Origin: an uncultured Aquimarina sp.
Lineage (GTDB): Bacteria; Bacteroidota; Bacteroidia; Flavobacteriales; Flavobacteriaceae
Reading direction: 5' to 3'
Assembly (NCBI RefSeq): GCF_947492965.1
Contig: NZ_CANLOZ010000007.1
Coordinates: 124,001-188,000 of the forward strand
Length of the DNA: 64,000 bases
The first letter of the stretch is position 1. Every line of letters starts with the position of its first letter. The notes beneath the pieces are model-generated. The model was not told the origin of the DNA. It saw only the letters and a list, made by a program, of their open reading frames with translations, and ran no database searches. Shown here piece by piece: positions 29,601 through 37,829 of the stretch. Made by a program: the position numbers and the translations under genes.

Positions 29601-30255
29601 TGTGGAAGAAAACGCGGAAATTTCATTTGGAACAACATTAAATAAAACTGAATTGCTCCCAATGAACACAATTGAAGCAGGTACCGGATATAGTAAAATA
29701 CAATGGAATGCAGAAGAGGTCAATAATACAATGGACCATATAACGGTACAAAACAAAAGTGCTGTGCCGCAGTACGGAGGATATTATTGGCAATATTTTG
29801 AAGATCTCGATAAAATTACCGGTCCAGAAGAAGATAAGATTATGATCAAAAAAGAACTTTTTCTTAAACAAAATACTACCGAAGGAACGATTTTAAAAAG
29901 AATTACGTGTAGCGAACAACTTAAGATAGGCAACCTAATCACTGTGCGTGTAGAGCTCAATGTAAAAAATAACTTCGAGTTTGTACATATGAAAGATATG
30001 CGAGCATCTGGATTAGAACCTACCAATGTTATCTCTAAATACAAATGGCAGGATGGATTGGGTTATTATGAAAGTACCAAAGATGCATCTACCAATTTCT
30101 TCTTTGATTATTTACCAAAGGGAGTACATGTGTTTGAATATGATTTGCGTATCAATAATAAAGGGGATTTCTCTAATGGGATCACTACCATACAAAGTAT
30201 GTACGCTCCAGAATTTAGTAGCCATTCCAAAGGAGTACGGGTAAAAGTTCACTAA
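23698..30255 (+). CDS. Alpha-2-macroglobulin with an inserted SusC-type regulatory and plug segment (paralogue 2)
   Basis: This 2185-residue protein is paralogous to the 10997-17107 product along its full length, with a nearly identical C-terminal tail. I chose ATG 23698, which directly opens a signal peptide, over a TTG at 23662. MG2 (TDRSIYRPGQKVYFKG) and the thioester motif CAEQ (Cys1644) are present. At residues about 1202-1402 it carries a foreign segment: a CarboxypepD_reg-like domain (ITGIVTDADGHPLPGVNI, FSYLGFI), a VVVGYG link and a TonB-dependent-receptor plug-like region (KVAGVEI, IKIRGYAS, YGSKAANGVIIITTKKG). No beta-barrel follows. The segment occupies the bait-region position, where paralogue 1 has a low-complexity linker. 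Confidence 0.92.
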   Translation: MRNPYYIFFLLFFLTISSSAQYKYDKLWAKIENLELEGKTRSAYKEIDLIRKLAQREDNQSQIIKSFLYQAKYKLLLEENAESNVYEMLLSELKKTKFPTKNILESILAKSLENYLDSNSYKIRNRTSTDTIISLDYRTWDINTLNKQIHKHYQNSLKQPEQLLIINDTVFSEILKLGDNDQKYRNTLYDLLANRAIGFYHSNNYSHTKKDLAPILPDYYSIPTVFSTKEIGTENEFSFIKNTLKLYQSIEKIHLLRKDSLSLIHTALDRLKFVKQKNNSQKDLYFDALKNLQSQYTGISRIPILLDLAKYYKNNMHIYFRPDYNTKAIEICDQILKEAPNTPPEIEAKKLKELITNPSLKITTENFLIPNKKSRALIKYKDIDSIHISFYKVPFSYQSIKDSYYDIDSLITDFTKNHIPVKKKVYNLPKDQYHTERSTEVILPELTSGKYLIIVRKNPDTDFKNDIYGINYIQVSSLALISFSGNQKTSYQVVNRYSGSPIENASISLQDIRKEMPFLRKLITNENGKATINLEEKSHQLNTFVSKDNDSLFLETFINPKYVSKRYHRSYSKDLEAKAKIFTDRSIYRPGQKVYFKGVLTQRNKKKSSPVAGEFVIVTLYDANNNEVKELRLKTNEFGSVHGEFTLPTNRLNGEFTIEMDEDYEEDSKFWEDMYNFEVEEHTIRVEEYKRPRFEITFDKITETYTLNDSVKIKGVAKAFLGAAISNTKVNYTITRERNYQLLDDREEVVITGSTTTNSQGSFVITFIPSINSTTKSVSNLIYNYNINAEITDINGETRNETQSIRIGYHSLEANILMNQNLSSDKTDNTLYVSIKNLNNHPIGYKGTVSIYKLKHPNRVLRKRPWNSPDVQQIPKDTFVKFFPNDAYKTEDLDTHNDKDIIKTYTINTEKDDKITLGNIKNWKGGKYIAKFHTKDEFGYDITAEQQFTLTNPKEKYLADNQIFDFKINDSQVETKNILNIELRTAAKSLFVHVEAYQKNKVIFKDVVEIINGKYNIPIHLKQKKDQIDIQASFIKYNCIWTDRIAHYFPQHDESTDLNIELETFRNKLEPGNNETWKLKILNNNNKAASAEILASMYDMSLDTFLSHEWQGDIKIPITEPYYYNNLPSIQTQTSFRNLSIWIKNLQVKYYRPRNFTYNSINTFGFHFSNPERGHRNYLRTISYHSKPTKPKKGKRLKATGGTITGIVTDADGHPLPGVNIVIKGTTRGTQTDFDGLFTIEANKNDLLIFSYLGFISSEIKGNNNRASIRMREDASELEEVVVVGYGIQRQKKNLSYSVSTITMEEISGEFDRVLNGKVAGVEIASATAAAGSSSSIKIRGYASVKDKEKVLIVVDGVPFLKGRQSLNTEDIIDMQVLKGSAAKAIYGSKAANGVIIITTKKGVEALQKVIPRKNLKETAFFFPQLQTDKKGNVSFSFTSPEALTRWKFQAFAYDKQLNTKLIQSEVITQKQLSIVPNIPRFLREGDTVTISAKIANMDIKKMKGLASLNLIDEVSQNDLKTLFLDNNTVQNFAIDARGNTSVSWKLYIPKSVQAIRYKIVAKAGKFSDGEESVIPVLTNRMLVTESIPMWVRPGEQKTFGFPKMIDQPSVTRQNHQITLEYTTNPTWFAIKSLPYLMEYPYECAEQTFAKYYSNEIASHILNSNPKIKKVFDRWKANGKLVSDLEKNQELKSILIQETPWLRNSKNEKEQQTRLAELFDLVKITTKQETILDKLKGMQDTSGGFPWFSGGNTNQYITRHIVSGLGHLKKLQIDTEHAYTSNVIAKKAIAYLDSKYLENYKQQLRIDSTYAFSRSDLHYFYARSFWNEKYPISKKIDSIYRKHIPKEQNKWMQESLFQKTMLALILHRNGDSKIAKNIIKTLEENAVISKANGMYWKENKSGWYWYQSPIELQALIIEAFSEITGNTNTINELKTWLLKKKQLESWSTTKATTEAIYALLLQGSDWLSVEENAEISFGTTLNKTELLPMNTIEAGTGYSKIQWNAEEVNNTMDHITVQNKSAVPQYGGYYWQYFEDLDKITGPEEDKIMIKKELFLKQNTTEGTILKRITCSEQLKIGNLITVRVELNVKNNFEFVHMKDMRASGLEPTNVISKYKWQDGLGYYESTKDASTNFFFDYLPKGVHVFEYDLRINNKGDFSNGITTIQSMYAPEFSSHSKGVRVKVH

Positions 30256-30418
30256 ATACGCACACCTAATTATACATTTACAAGTAATTGCTAAATAAGA
30301 ATTCAATATACCGTAAAAATTAGTCGTACATTAAGGGCTGGTTACCCATTATATCGGATGAACACCTCCATAGGATATATCATCTTATTAAAAGAAATGC
30401 TAATAAAAATTGTTCAAA

Positions 30419-30973
30419 ATGAAAACAACAAGTCACTTAGTAAAAATTCTTTGTTTAATATGTATCCTATGCTGTTCTTGTAATTCTACTGAAAAATCTA
30501 ATGCCGGTTGGCAAAAGGTTTTTCAAAATGATGAAAGTGGTGATGTCATTTACGGAGATAAATCAAAATTAATCGATGCGGTACGATTAGGATATCCAGT
30601 TAGAATTGGTTGGGGTGGTAATCGGGTCGAACATATTGCGGATGCAACCTTTTTAACCATTTTTGAAGGAAAAGAAGTTTTTGCACAAATCAATACCATT
30701 GTTGGTCAAGCTCCAGCAATTGATAATGATTCTCTTAAACTTCGATTCAGAACACAAAACCATTGGACAAAAATTTCAGGAACTAACGGCTATGCTACCA
30801 ACTTCATGACCAATTATCTCAAAGATTCTATTGTTGGTGGTGGTACTGATCGATATACTGCAACAACTTGGTACGTTTTGTATCCCGAACACTCTTTAGA
30901 TATAGAAGCAAAACCTCTTTGGCGAAAAGAATCTAAAAACTGGGGAGAGTGGAATAAAAAGAACAAAAAATAA
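30419..30973 (+). CDS. Lipoprotein, function unknown
   Basis: This 184-residue protein starts at ATG 30419; an upstream in-frame TTG at 30410 adds only three residues. Its signal peptide is hydrophobic and Cys-rich (LCLICILCCSC), with the lipobox Cys in CCSC. The mature region is beta-rich, with a repeated-looking tail (WYVLYPEHSLDIEAKPLWRKE). It does not match a family I know. It is followed 8 bases later by a SnoaL-like lipoprotein and probably forms an operon with it. Confidence 0.65.
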   Translation: MKTTSHLVKILCLICILCCSCNSTEKSNAGWQKVFQNDESGDVIYGDKSKLIDAVRLGYPVRIGWGGNRVEHIADATFLTIFEGKEVFAQINTIVGQAPAIDNDSLKLRFRTQNHWTKISGTNGYATNFMTNYLKDSIVGGGTDRYTATTWYVLYPEHSLDIEAKPLWRKESKNWGEWNKKNKK

Positions 30974-30981
30974 AGGGAATT

Positions 30982-31422
30982 ATGAACACCGTTAAAATAC
31001 TATCCGTACTAATCGGTCTTTGCTTCATCAGTTGCACTAATAACTCCAAACCCACTTATGAAATTTCAGGAAAGAATAGTAAAACGATTGTTTCTATAAT
31101 TGATGCCGTTAACGAAAAAAATGCTGAAAAATACGTGCTTGGGTTTGATCAAAATGTAAAGGTCTTTGTTGAATCTGAAATAAAGATACATGGAAGAGAA
31201 AATTTGAAAGCTAATAGAGAGAACCATTTTAAAAGTCATCCAAATGTTATATCTGAAATACAACACCTAGTGGAAATAGATGATAAAGTAATTCTACATG
31301 ACAAAGTTTGGCTTGATGAATCTGATAAGGTTGGTCAAAACATTGTTGAAATTTTCACTTTTGAAAATGATAAAATAGTACGAGTAGATGTCATTCAACC
31401 TAAAAATTTACTCAACAGATAA
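30982..31422 (+). CDS. SnoaL-like (NTF2-fold) lipoprotein
   Basis: This 146-residue lipoprotein (lipobox Cys18, CFISC) has the SnoaL/NTF2-like pattern of one domain: an N-terminal helix pair (TIVSIIDAVNEKNAEKYVLGF), KIHGRENLKANRENHF, and strands IVEIFTFENDKIVRVDVIQP. Such small domains bind hydrophobic ligands or act as isomerases or hydrolases; the substrate is unknown. It follows another lipoprotein gene by 8 bases. It is more distant from the double SnoaL domains of the lipoprotein at 19775. Confidence 0.75.
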   Translation: MNTVKILSVLIGLCFISCTNNSKPTYEISGKNSKTIVSIIDAVNEKNAEKYVLGFDQNVKVFVESEIKIHGRENLKANRENHFKSHPNVISEIQHLVEIDDKVILHDKVWLDESDKVGQNIVEIFTFENDKIVRVDVIQPKNLLNR

Positions 31423-31526
31423 AAGAATTGTATTTTTGAATAATTTTTTAGACAATAAACCTAAAAACACATAAAGCCACTGTTGTTTATCGAGTTAGTA
31501 TCCTAGCATTATTCTCAAAAAAATGT

Positions 31527-32369
31527 ATGAATAGAAGAAAGTTTATAAAAAAAGGAATATTAGGAACTGCTGGAATTGCTATTGCCACAGGTTTTTACAC
31601 TTGGCAAATAGAACCTTTTTGGTTAGAATTTGTTCATAGAAAAATGCCTGTGAAAAATCTCCCAGATCAATTTATTGGAAAAACACTGATGCAAATTAGT
31701 GATGTACATATTGGAAATGAATTTGATTATCAATACATCATTGATTCTTTTATCAAAGCTCAAAAACTTAATCCAGATTTTGTAGTATATACAGGTGATT
31801 ATGTTAGCTACGAAAATGAACAACAATTTGCGCAGTTAGACGACGTTCTGAAGTACACAGTTCGAGGAAAAATTGGCACATATGGAGTTCTTGGCAATCA
31901 TGATTATGGAGAGGAATGGTCTGAACAAGATGTTGCTGATCAAATTACCAACCAACTCGAACAAGCTGGAATTCAAATTTTAAGTAATAACTCGGAAAAA
32001 ATAAACGGGCTAAACATTATTGGAATTGATGATTATTGGGGATTAAACTTTAACCCAGAACAAATATTATCACAACAAAACCAAAACGAAGCCAATATCA
32101 CACTTTGCCATAATCCGGATGTTTGTGATCTAGATGTTTGGGATGATTATGAAGGATGGATATTATCTGGGCATACCCATGGAGGACAATGCAAACCACC
32201 TTTTCTAAAACCTCCTCTACTTCCGGTTAAGAATAAAAAATACGATGCTGGAGAGATCGATCTTACCAATGGAAGAAAACTATACATCAACAGAGCCATC
32301 GGGCATCTATATCAGGTACGATTTAATGTACGACCAGAGATTACCGTTTTTGAATTAGTAAAAACGTAA
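31527..32369 (+). CDS. Metallophosphoesterase with Tat-like signal (YkuE-like)
   Basis: A 280-residue calcineurin-like phosphoesterase. The metal motifs are DVHIG (near residue 60), TGDYV, GNHDYGE, and GHTHGGQ near residue 216. The N-terminus has a twin-arginine pattern (NRRKFIKKGILG) and a hydrophobic stretch, so export through the Tat pathway is likely. YkuE-type enzymes act on phosphodiesters or phospholipids; the substrate is not known here. It is preceded by a 104-base gap. The ATG at 31527 was chosen because an ATG four bases earlier leads to a stop after three codons. Confidence 0.9.
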   Translation: MNRRKFIKKGILGTAGIAIATGFYTWQIEPFWLEFVHRKMPVKNLPDQFIGKTLMQISDVHIGNEFDYQYIIDSFIKAQKLNPDFVVYTGDYVSYENEQQFAQLDDVLKYTVRGKIGTYGVLGNHDYGEEWSEQDVADQITNQLEQAGIQILSNNSEKINGLNIIGIDDYWGLNFNPEQILSQQNQNEANITLCHNPDVCDLDVWDDYEGWILSGHTHGGQCKPPFLKPPLLPVKNKKYDAGEIDLTNGRKLYINRAIGHLYQVRFNVRPEITVFELVKT

Positions 32370-32431
32370 AATTTTAAATAGTACTACTATTACTTCAATT
32401 ATGTTACAGAATTGTTATTTTAACATATACC

Positions 32432-32477
32432 ATTGTAAAACAAAGAATTAAGCTTTATTTTTAATACGTTTTACAAT
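32432..32477 (+). repeat. 10-base inverted repeat in the leader of the gene at 32507
   Basis: ATTGTAAAAC at 32432-32441 and GTTTTACAAT at 32468-32477 form a perfect inverted repeat with a 26-base spacer, 29 bases before the next ATG. It may be a leader hairpin or a regulator site. Confidence 0.4.
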
Positions 32478-32506
32478 TCATCTAATCAAATTCAATCAAA
32501 AACGGT

Positions 32507-34087
32507 ATGTCTTTGTTTTCAAAACTGACACCAAAACCCTATATATTTTTATTTATTTTTCAATCGATTATATTATTTGGACAACAAAGTGAATTTATAC
32601 AAGGAAAATTAGTCGATTCTAAAACCAAAGAACCGATTTCTTTTGCAACCATTAGAATCAAAAATAAATCTCGAGGTCTAATTTCAAATGCAGATGGTGG
32701 ATTTAAGATTCCTACGAACATTCAAAACATAAGCGATACGCTAGTTGTATCTTCAATAGGATATATTTCTAAAAACATACTATTATCTCAACTCAAATCT
32801 GAACAAGTTAATGTCATATCTTTAGTTCAGAAAATTGAAGAATTGGAAGAAGTCGTTGTAACGAATACCAAAAAGATAAAACGATATGGAGCAAATAGAA
32901 TTGTACGACTAGCCATAGAAAAGATACCAGAAAATTATCCATTTTCTCCTTTTTCATATGTAGGCTATTATAGAGATTACCAAATAAAAGATCAATCGTA
33001 TATAAATTTAAATGAAGCCATTTTAGAAGTTTTTGATAAAGGTTTTGAATCTGATGATTTACAAGAAACCAAAATAAAAATATTCGAGTACAAAAATAAT
33101 TTAGACTTTCCCATTGATACTATTGCCGCCAAACCCTATAATTATGTAAATAGAGATAAAATTATATCCAACAACGCAACATTGAATGGACAAGGCGGAA
33201 ATGAATATACACTCTTAAGATTACATGATGCACTCCGAAACTATCGTATAAATACTTATGATTTTGTGAATAGATTTAACAGAAACTTCATAAAGAACCA
33301 TAGATTTAAAATACTTCCCTCTACTTCTATTGATAATATACCATTATATACCATTGGTATTTCCAAAACCCAGCAAAACATAAAGGTTTCTGGAAAAATC
33401 TATATCAGCAAAGGAGATTTCAAAATCTATAAGATGATATATGCAGTTTTTGACTCATCTAAACCTGAAGATGAAGAAAAAAATACAACGGAAAAAACAT
33501 CTGGAAAATTACTCTATGAAATCATTATAGAATACCAAGAACGTTTTGAAAAAATGTATCCAAGTTATATTTCATTTGATAATACATTTGAAACATCATA
33601 TCCTCCAAGATTTTTCCCTGAAAAGGTATCTGTAAATCAAATGCAAAAACGTTTCGAAATTGTTCTTAATAAAAGACCTTTTTCAAGAGAGGCTCTTAGA
33701 AAAAGAAATTATAGCCTATGGTATTATGGAACTAAACTACAAATAGACAGTATTCGAGTACTACAAAAAAACATCTATATATATCCTAAAAAGAGAAAAT
33801 TAGTTTTCGGCACCAAGCTTATTAGCAAGCAAAAAAAGCAAAGCCATAGAGCAATCGCTATAGAAATTAAAAACATTAGAGATTTAGAAGGAAACCTCAT
33901 CAACAAAAGAGAATCAGTTTCTTTCCATCAGTACAGAGAGTTTTTTGTACAAGAATTATCCATGGATACAAAACCAATACGTGACAGCTTATTTATGATA
34001 AAAACCAAACCAATCTTTAAAAGTAAGTCTGTTATCTCTCCCGAAATACTATCCAACTACTGGATGAATACCCCTCTAAAGAATTAA
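32507..34087 (+). CDS. Carboxypeptidase-regulatory-like domain protein (Bacteroidota surface type)
   Basis: This 526-residue protein has a signal peptide (ending near LFGQ, residue 25) followed by a CarboxypepD_reg-like domain (about residues 30-105: GKLVDSKTKEPISFATIRI, LISNADGGFKI, VVSSIGYISKNI, EELEEVVV). The C-terminal 400 residues are beta-rich with many aromatic and charged residues, without a motif I recognise. The EELEEVV motif is typical of the link that follows such domains before a plug or barrel, but no plug is present. It stands alone, with an inverted repeat in its leader. Confidence 0.75.
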   Translation: MSLFSKLTPKPYIFLFIFQSIILFGQQSEFIQGKLVDSKTKEPISFATIRIKNKSRGLISNADGGFKIPTNIQNISDTLVVSSIGYISKNILLSQLKSEQVNVISLVQKIEELEEVVVTNTKKIKRYGANRIVRLAIEKIPENYPFSPFSYVGYYRDYQIKDQSYINLNEAILEVFDKGFESDDLQETKIKIFEYKNNLDFPIDTIAAKPYNYVNRDKIISNNATLNGQGGNEYTLLRLHDALRNYRINTYDFVNRFNRNFIKNHRFKILPSTSIDNIPLYTIGISKTQQNIKVSGKIYISKGDFKIYKMIYAVFDSSKPEDEEKNTTEKTSGKLLYEIIIEYQERFEKMYPSYISFDNTFETSYPPRFFPEKVSVNQMQKRFEIVLNKRPFSREALRKRNYSLWYYGTKLQIDSIRVLQKNIYIYPKKRKLVFGTKLISKQKKQSHRAIAIEIKNIRDLEGNLINKRESVSFHQYREFFVQELSMDTKPIRDSLFMIKTKPIFKSKSVISPEILSNYWMNTPLKN

Positions 34088-34168
34088 TAATCATTTTATG
34101 CAATAGAGTATGGATGAGTAACATTTCATGTATTTAATAGACCAGTAAGCATCAACAAAATTATTTTC

Positions 34169-34591
34169 ATGACCGATTTATTGAAACTAGCGAGAATTCA
34201 AACGATACTAGTCTTCCTGTTTATTATACTCAAATTCATTCGACCAACTGTTTTAAATAGCAGCACCTATAACTGGGTTAAAATCGTGTTACTTTCATTA
34301 CCCAATTTCTTTGAAGCAATCATAGGGACATTCCTACTAACAGGAATAGGTCTTTATATTAATTTCCGTATACTCCCCGAAAAAACAAAAATCTCCATCT
34401 ACAAACTTTATGTACTAGCAACTATACTAGCTGGAGTATATGTGATAACTCAAGAACTAAAAATTCATAACCTTGGAGGAAATAATGTCTATGATATTAA
34501 TGACATCTTTTTTTCATTTATTGGTTTAATTGTTGGTTACTTTATGATAAGACGTATACAACCAAAGATTTACAATACAAATAGAGATTAA
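34169..34591 (+). CDS. Small membrane protein, four helices
   Basis: This 140-residue protein has about four transmembrane segments (residues 11-30, 47-66, 80-97 and 110-127) and a Lys/Arg-rich end. I do not recognise the family. It is 81 bases after the previous gene, so the link is unclear. Confidence 0.6.
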   Translation: MTDLLKLARIQTILVFLFIILKFIRPTVLNSSTYNWVKIVLLSLPNFFEAIIGTFLLTGIGLYINFRILPEKTKISIYKLYVLATILAGVYVITQELKIHNLGGNNVYDINDIFFSFIGLIVGYFMIRRIQPKIYNTNRD

Positions 34592-34732
34592 CTCATTTAA
34601 CTGCCAAGATAACTCTTCTTCACTCTGCAAAAAGCAGTGTTTACCTATCTAAAAGCTGTGTTCCCTAATTCTACATTTTATATACAAAACAAAGCGTCTA
34701 AGTTTGATGTATAAACTAAAAAGAATAAGATT

Positions 34733-35410
34733 ATGAATCAATTTACTGTAAACATCAAAGAGCCATGCCATCAAAATTTCGAAAACTTTTCTCCAACAGA
34801 TAAAGGAGGATTTTGTAATCATTGTACTAAAGAAGTAATAGATTTCTCTAATATGACTTCTCTAGAAATTACAAACTACTTTAAAAGTCACACCTCAAAT
34901 AACATTTGTGGTCGATTTAAGGATAATCAATTAACTACTTATTCTTACAAGGAATCTAGAAAAAGTCAGTTTAATGTTTTGGGAGCAATCACTATAGCTT
35001 GTATGGCATTATTTTCTTTTACCAAAACTCATGCTCAAAACATAGATAATCAAACAAGAAACTCAATTAATAATCCTTCAAAACTTCAAAGTGCTATTAA
35101 TGACAATTCGATAATAGTTAAGGGTATTGTTTCCGAAAGCGGAAATCCATTACCAGGTGCTAATATCCTGTTAGAAGGAACTGCCATCGGTACATCAACA
35201 GATTTTGATGGTAATTTTGAATTTCCAGTAATGCTAAAAAAAGGAGATGTTCTGGTATTTAGCTATATTGGTTTTACGTCAAAAAAAGTAAAAATTCAAG
35301 ATAACACTTCTGGAAACAATATTGCACTTAATGTAAATCTAAAACCAGATGGTTGTGTTCTGATGGGAAAAGTAGCTGTGAAAAAATTATATAGTTCTAC
35401 AAAAGATTAA
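34733..35410 (+). CDS. Membrane protein with Cys-rich N-terminus and carboxypeptidase-regulatory-like domain
   Basis: This 225-residue protein starts with a cytoplasmic domain with conserved Cys residues (EPCHQNFENFSP, GGFCNHCTKEV, NICGRF), probably a metal-binding fold, typical of a Bacteroidota group in my memory. A single transmembrane helix (about residues 82-98) and a CarboxypepD_reg-like domain (about residues 124-205: VKGIVSESGNPLPGANILL, STDFDGNFEF, VFSYIGFTSKKV) follow. It may sense or transmit envelope signals, but the function is unknown. It is 13 bases before the transglutaminase gene, so the two are co-transcribed. Confidence 0.8.
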   Translation: MNQFTVNIKEPCHQNFENFSPTDKGGFCNHCTKEVIDFSNMTSLEITNYFKSHTSNNICGRFKDNQLTTYSYKESRKSQFNVLGAITIACMALFSFTKTHAQNIDNQTRNSINNPSKLQSAINDNSIIVKGIVSESGNPLPGANILLEGTAIGTSTDFDGNFEFPVMLKKGDVLVFSYIGFTSKKVKIQDNTSGNNIALNVNLKPDGCVLMGKVAVKKLYSSTKD

Positions 35411-35423
35411 TTTAAGCATACAC

Positions 35424-36434
35424 ATGAAATTTTTTCTTAGCACTACACTCTTTCTTCTAATTGCTTGCAATGTATTTTCCCAAGTTTCGGATTTTAAATC
35501 CGTAGACTTTACCAAAGCGGATAAGATTGCTTTTTCTTACAAAGGAGCTTCATTAGAAAATCTTCCGTTGTTAGCGTATCAGCTAACTAATGAATTACCT
35601 ACTGAGGTAGAGAAATTCCGAGCGATATATACATGGGTTTGTCAAAATATAAAAGGAGATCAAGTACAGTTCTCCCAAGTAAGCAGAAAAAGAAGGAAAT
35701 TTCGAAATGATTCCGTTTCATTTATGAAATGGAATCATCAATACAAGAAAAAAGTATTCAAGAGATTAGTAAACAAAAAGATAACCATGTGTACAGGATA
35801 TGCTTATTTGGTAAAAGAGCTTTGTAATTTGGTTGACATTTCTTGTAAAATTATTGATGGCTATGGAAGGTCTGTTACCTCTAATATCAATAAATTAGAA
35901 ATGCCTAATCATTCTTGGAATGCTGTTAAGCTAAATAACAAATGGTACTTATGTGATGCTACTTGGTCTAGTGGCTACCTCGATGAATATGGTGTTTTTA
36001 TCACTTCCTATAATGACGGCTATTTCTTAACTGATCCAGTGTTTTTTGCCAAAAATCACTTTCCAATACATCAAAAATGGCTATTAGATGATACGATAAA
36101 AGTCTCTTCATTTGTAAGCGCTCCGTTGATCTATGGAGAAGCTTTTGCAAACGATATAGAGCCCGTTTCACCCAATAAATTAAATACAGCTATACCTAAA
36201 AATACCGAAGTCATTTTTAGTTTTAAATCTTCACGGAAAATCAAAAAAGATCATATTGAATTGGTTTATTACTCAGGATCTGAAGAAAAAAATATTCATA
36301 TCTACAATACTCAAAACAACAATAACATCACATCTTTCACTTGTACTTTTAAAAATAAAGGACGTTATGACACGCATCTTAGAATAAATGGTGATATTGT
36401 AGCTACCTATTCATTTAGTGTTGGTAAAAGTTAA
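35424..36434 (+). CDS. Secreted transglutaminase-like protein
   Basis: This 336-residue protein has a signal peptide (residues 1-20) and a transglutaminase core. The catalytic triad is Cys123 (TMCTGYAYLV), His163 (NHSWNAVKL) and Asp178 (WYLCDATWS). The C-terminal 90 residues look like an Ig-like beta domain. The fold supports peptidase or cross-linking activity, and in Bacteroidota such proteins often act in the periplasm. Its neighbour is a CarboxypepD_reg-like membrane protein 13 bases upstream, with which it forms an operon. Confidence 0.88.
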   Translation: MKFFLSTTLFLLIACNVFSQVSDFKSVDFTKADKIAFSYKGASLENLPLLAYQLTNELPTEVEKFRAIYTWVCQNIKGDQVQFSQVSRKRRKFRNDSVSFMKWNHQYKKKVFKRLVNKKITMCTGYAYLVKELCNLVDISCKIIDGYGRSVTSNINKLEMPNHSWNAVKLNNKWYLCDATWSSGYLDEYGVFITSYNDGYFLTDPVFFAKNHFPIHQKWLLDDTIKVSSFVSAPLIYGEAFANDIEPVSPNKLNTAIPKNTEVIFSFKSSRKIKKDHIELVYYSGSEEKNIHIYNTQNNNNITSFTCTFKNKGRYDTHLRINGDIVATYSFSVGKS

Positions 36435-36471
36435 AGCAGAAATAAACCATGCTATTAAGAGGTTTTCTGCT
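36435..36471 (+). terminator. Possible terminator hairpin after the transglutaminase gene
   Basis: AGCAGAAA (36435-36442) pairs with TTTCTGCT (36464-36471), with a further ACC/GGT pair inside. The T-run after it is weak. Confidence 0.4.
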
Positions 36472-36525
36472 CTATCTAAACTAATTGCTTTTGATATATA
36501 TTATAGTTAGAAAACATATCAATTA

Positions 36526-36942
36526 ATGAGCTATATCTTGTCATCATTAGTTCCATTTTTTAGGAAAAATCCTAAACTATTATTTTTAGTTGATGGAATA
36601 GGCGCATTATTAACTTTAATGTTTTTATCCATTGTACTTCCTGCTATACGACAGTTTATAGGAATTCCACTAAAAGCACTATATTTTTTGGCCATAATAG
36701 CAATCGTACTGCTCCTATATTCTACTGTTTGCTTTTTCTTAAACCCTTTAAAATATGAATTTTTCGTAAAAATAATCGCAGTTGCTAATCTAATCTATTG
36801 TTTTATCACAGTAGGGACGGTTATCTTTTATTATGATCAGATGACGCTATGGGGATTCTTTTATTTTGGCCTAGAGACTTTCATCATTCTGATTTTAGTA
36901 GCCCTAGAATTATTAGTGGGATCAGATCGAAGAACTTTATAA
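36526..36942 (+). CDS. Small membrane protein, four helices
   Basis: This 138-residue protein has four hydrophobic segments (about residues 25-42, 54-72, 85-105 and 112-130). No family is recognised. It is separated from the transglutaminase gene by a weak hairpin and followed by a 128-base gap. Confidence 0.6.
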   Translation: MSYILSSLVPFFRKNPKLLFLVDGIGALLTLMFLSIVLPAIRQFIGIPLKALYFLAIIAIVLLLYSTVCFFLNPLKYEFFVKIIAVANLIYCFITVGTVIFYYDQMTLWGFFYFGLETFIILILVALELLVGSDRRTL

Positions 36943-37070
36943 ACTCTTAAAATCAAAACTTATAAGACCCTTATCGCCTTTGGTTAGTAAAACTTCAAAA
37001 AAAAATTAAACAAACTTGAATTTAGGAATGTTATTTGTAGAAAAGTATGATACGTACAAAAAATTAAGTT

Positions 37071-37748
37071 ATGAAATTTCTTATCATTCCTTTTGCTTTA
37101 ACTTTATTAATCTCTTGCACGGGTAAAACAAAGATCTTAGAAAATCAAAATTTAGAACTTACAAATCAAGTTAAACAATTACAACAACAAATAGACTCTT
37201 TAGAAAATCTCCCTAGTATTCACTTTGAAAAAATAATAGCGAAAGATATTTCCTTAGATTCATTAAGAAATAAATCAATCGCAAAATACATTTCACCATT
37301 AAAAAACAACTTATTAAAAACTAAAGACTCAGCAATAATTACATCTTATTTAAATTTTGCTAAGAAATTTCCTAATTCTTACTTTTCCATGTATGCGATT
37401 GACCGCATCAAAACAATTAAAGAAAAAAGAAAAACGATTAAAATAAACGAATTAGTAGGGTCATGGAAATGGGAAACAAGAACTAACACTCTATTCCCTA
37501 TAGAAACCAAAAGAAAAGAACAAATTGTTTTCGAAAAGGATAAAACGGTTAAGTTTTTCAAAAATGGTGTATTAACCTCTAAAGAAAAATACCATCCGAT
37601 AACAAGAGATTATTTAAATCAATACATAACATTTAGTAAAAAAGGAACATACAATATATTTCTACTAGAGGGAGATTTACTTAAACTGACCAAAGGAAAA
37701 GGAACTTGCTTCGATTGCGGAAGCGATATTTATAAAAAAGTAAAATAA
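37071..37748 (+). CDS. Coiled-coil lipoprotein, function unknown
   Basis: This 225-residue protein has a lipoprotein signal (LLISC, Cys16) and then a heptad-like coiled coil (about residues 22-45, rich in Leu, Glu and Gln). The C-terminal part contains WKWETRTNTLFP and FEKDKTVKFFKNG, which resemble lipocalin-like repeats, and a CFDCG motif near the end with two Cys residues. No function is assigned. It is followed by a strong hairpin. Confidence 0.7.
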   Translation: MKFLIIPFALTLLISCTGKTKILENQNLELTNQVKQLQQQIDSLENLPSIHFEKIIAKDISLDSLRNKSIAKYISPLKNNLLKTKDSAIITSYLNFAKKFPNSYFSMYAIDRIKTIKEKRKTIKINELVGSWKWETRTNTLFPIETKRKEQIVFEKDKTVKFFKNGVLTSKEKYHPITRDYLNQYITFSKKGTYNIFLLEGDLLKLTKGKGTCFDCGSDIYKKVK

Positions 37749-37763
37749 TCCTAAAAACAAAAA

Positions 37764-37794
37764 AAACCTCACAACTCTATCTATTGTGAGGTTT
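37764..37794. terminator. Bidirectional terminator hairpin
   Basis: AAACCTCACAA (37764-37774) and TTGTGAGGTTT (37784-37794) form an 11-base stem with a 9-base loop, with an A-run before and T's after. It separates the convergent lipoprotein gene and fasciclin gene and can serve both. Confidence 0.85.
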
Positions 37795-37829
37795 CCCGGT
37801 TTTAAACAAACACATTAAATTATGGTCTT

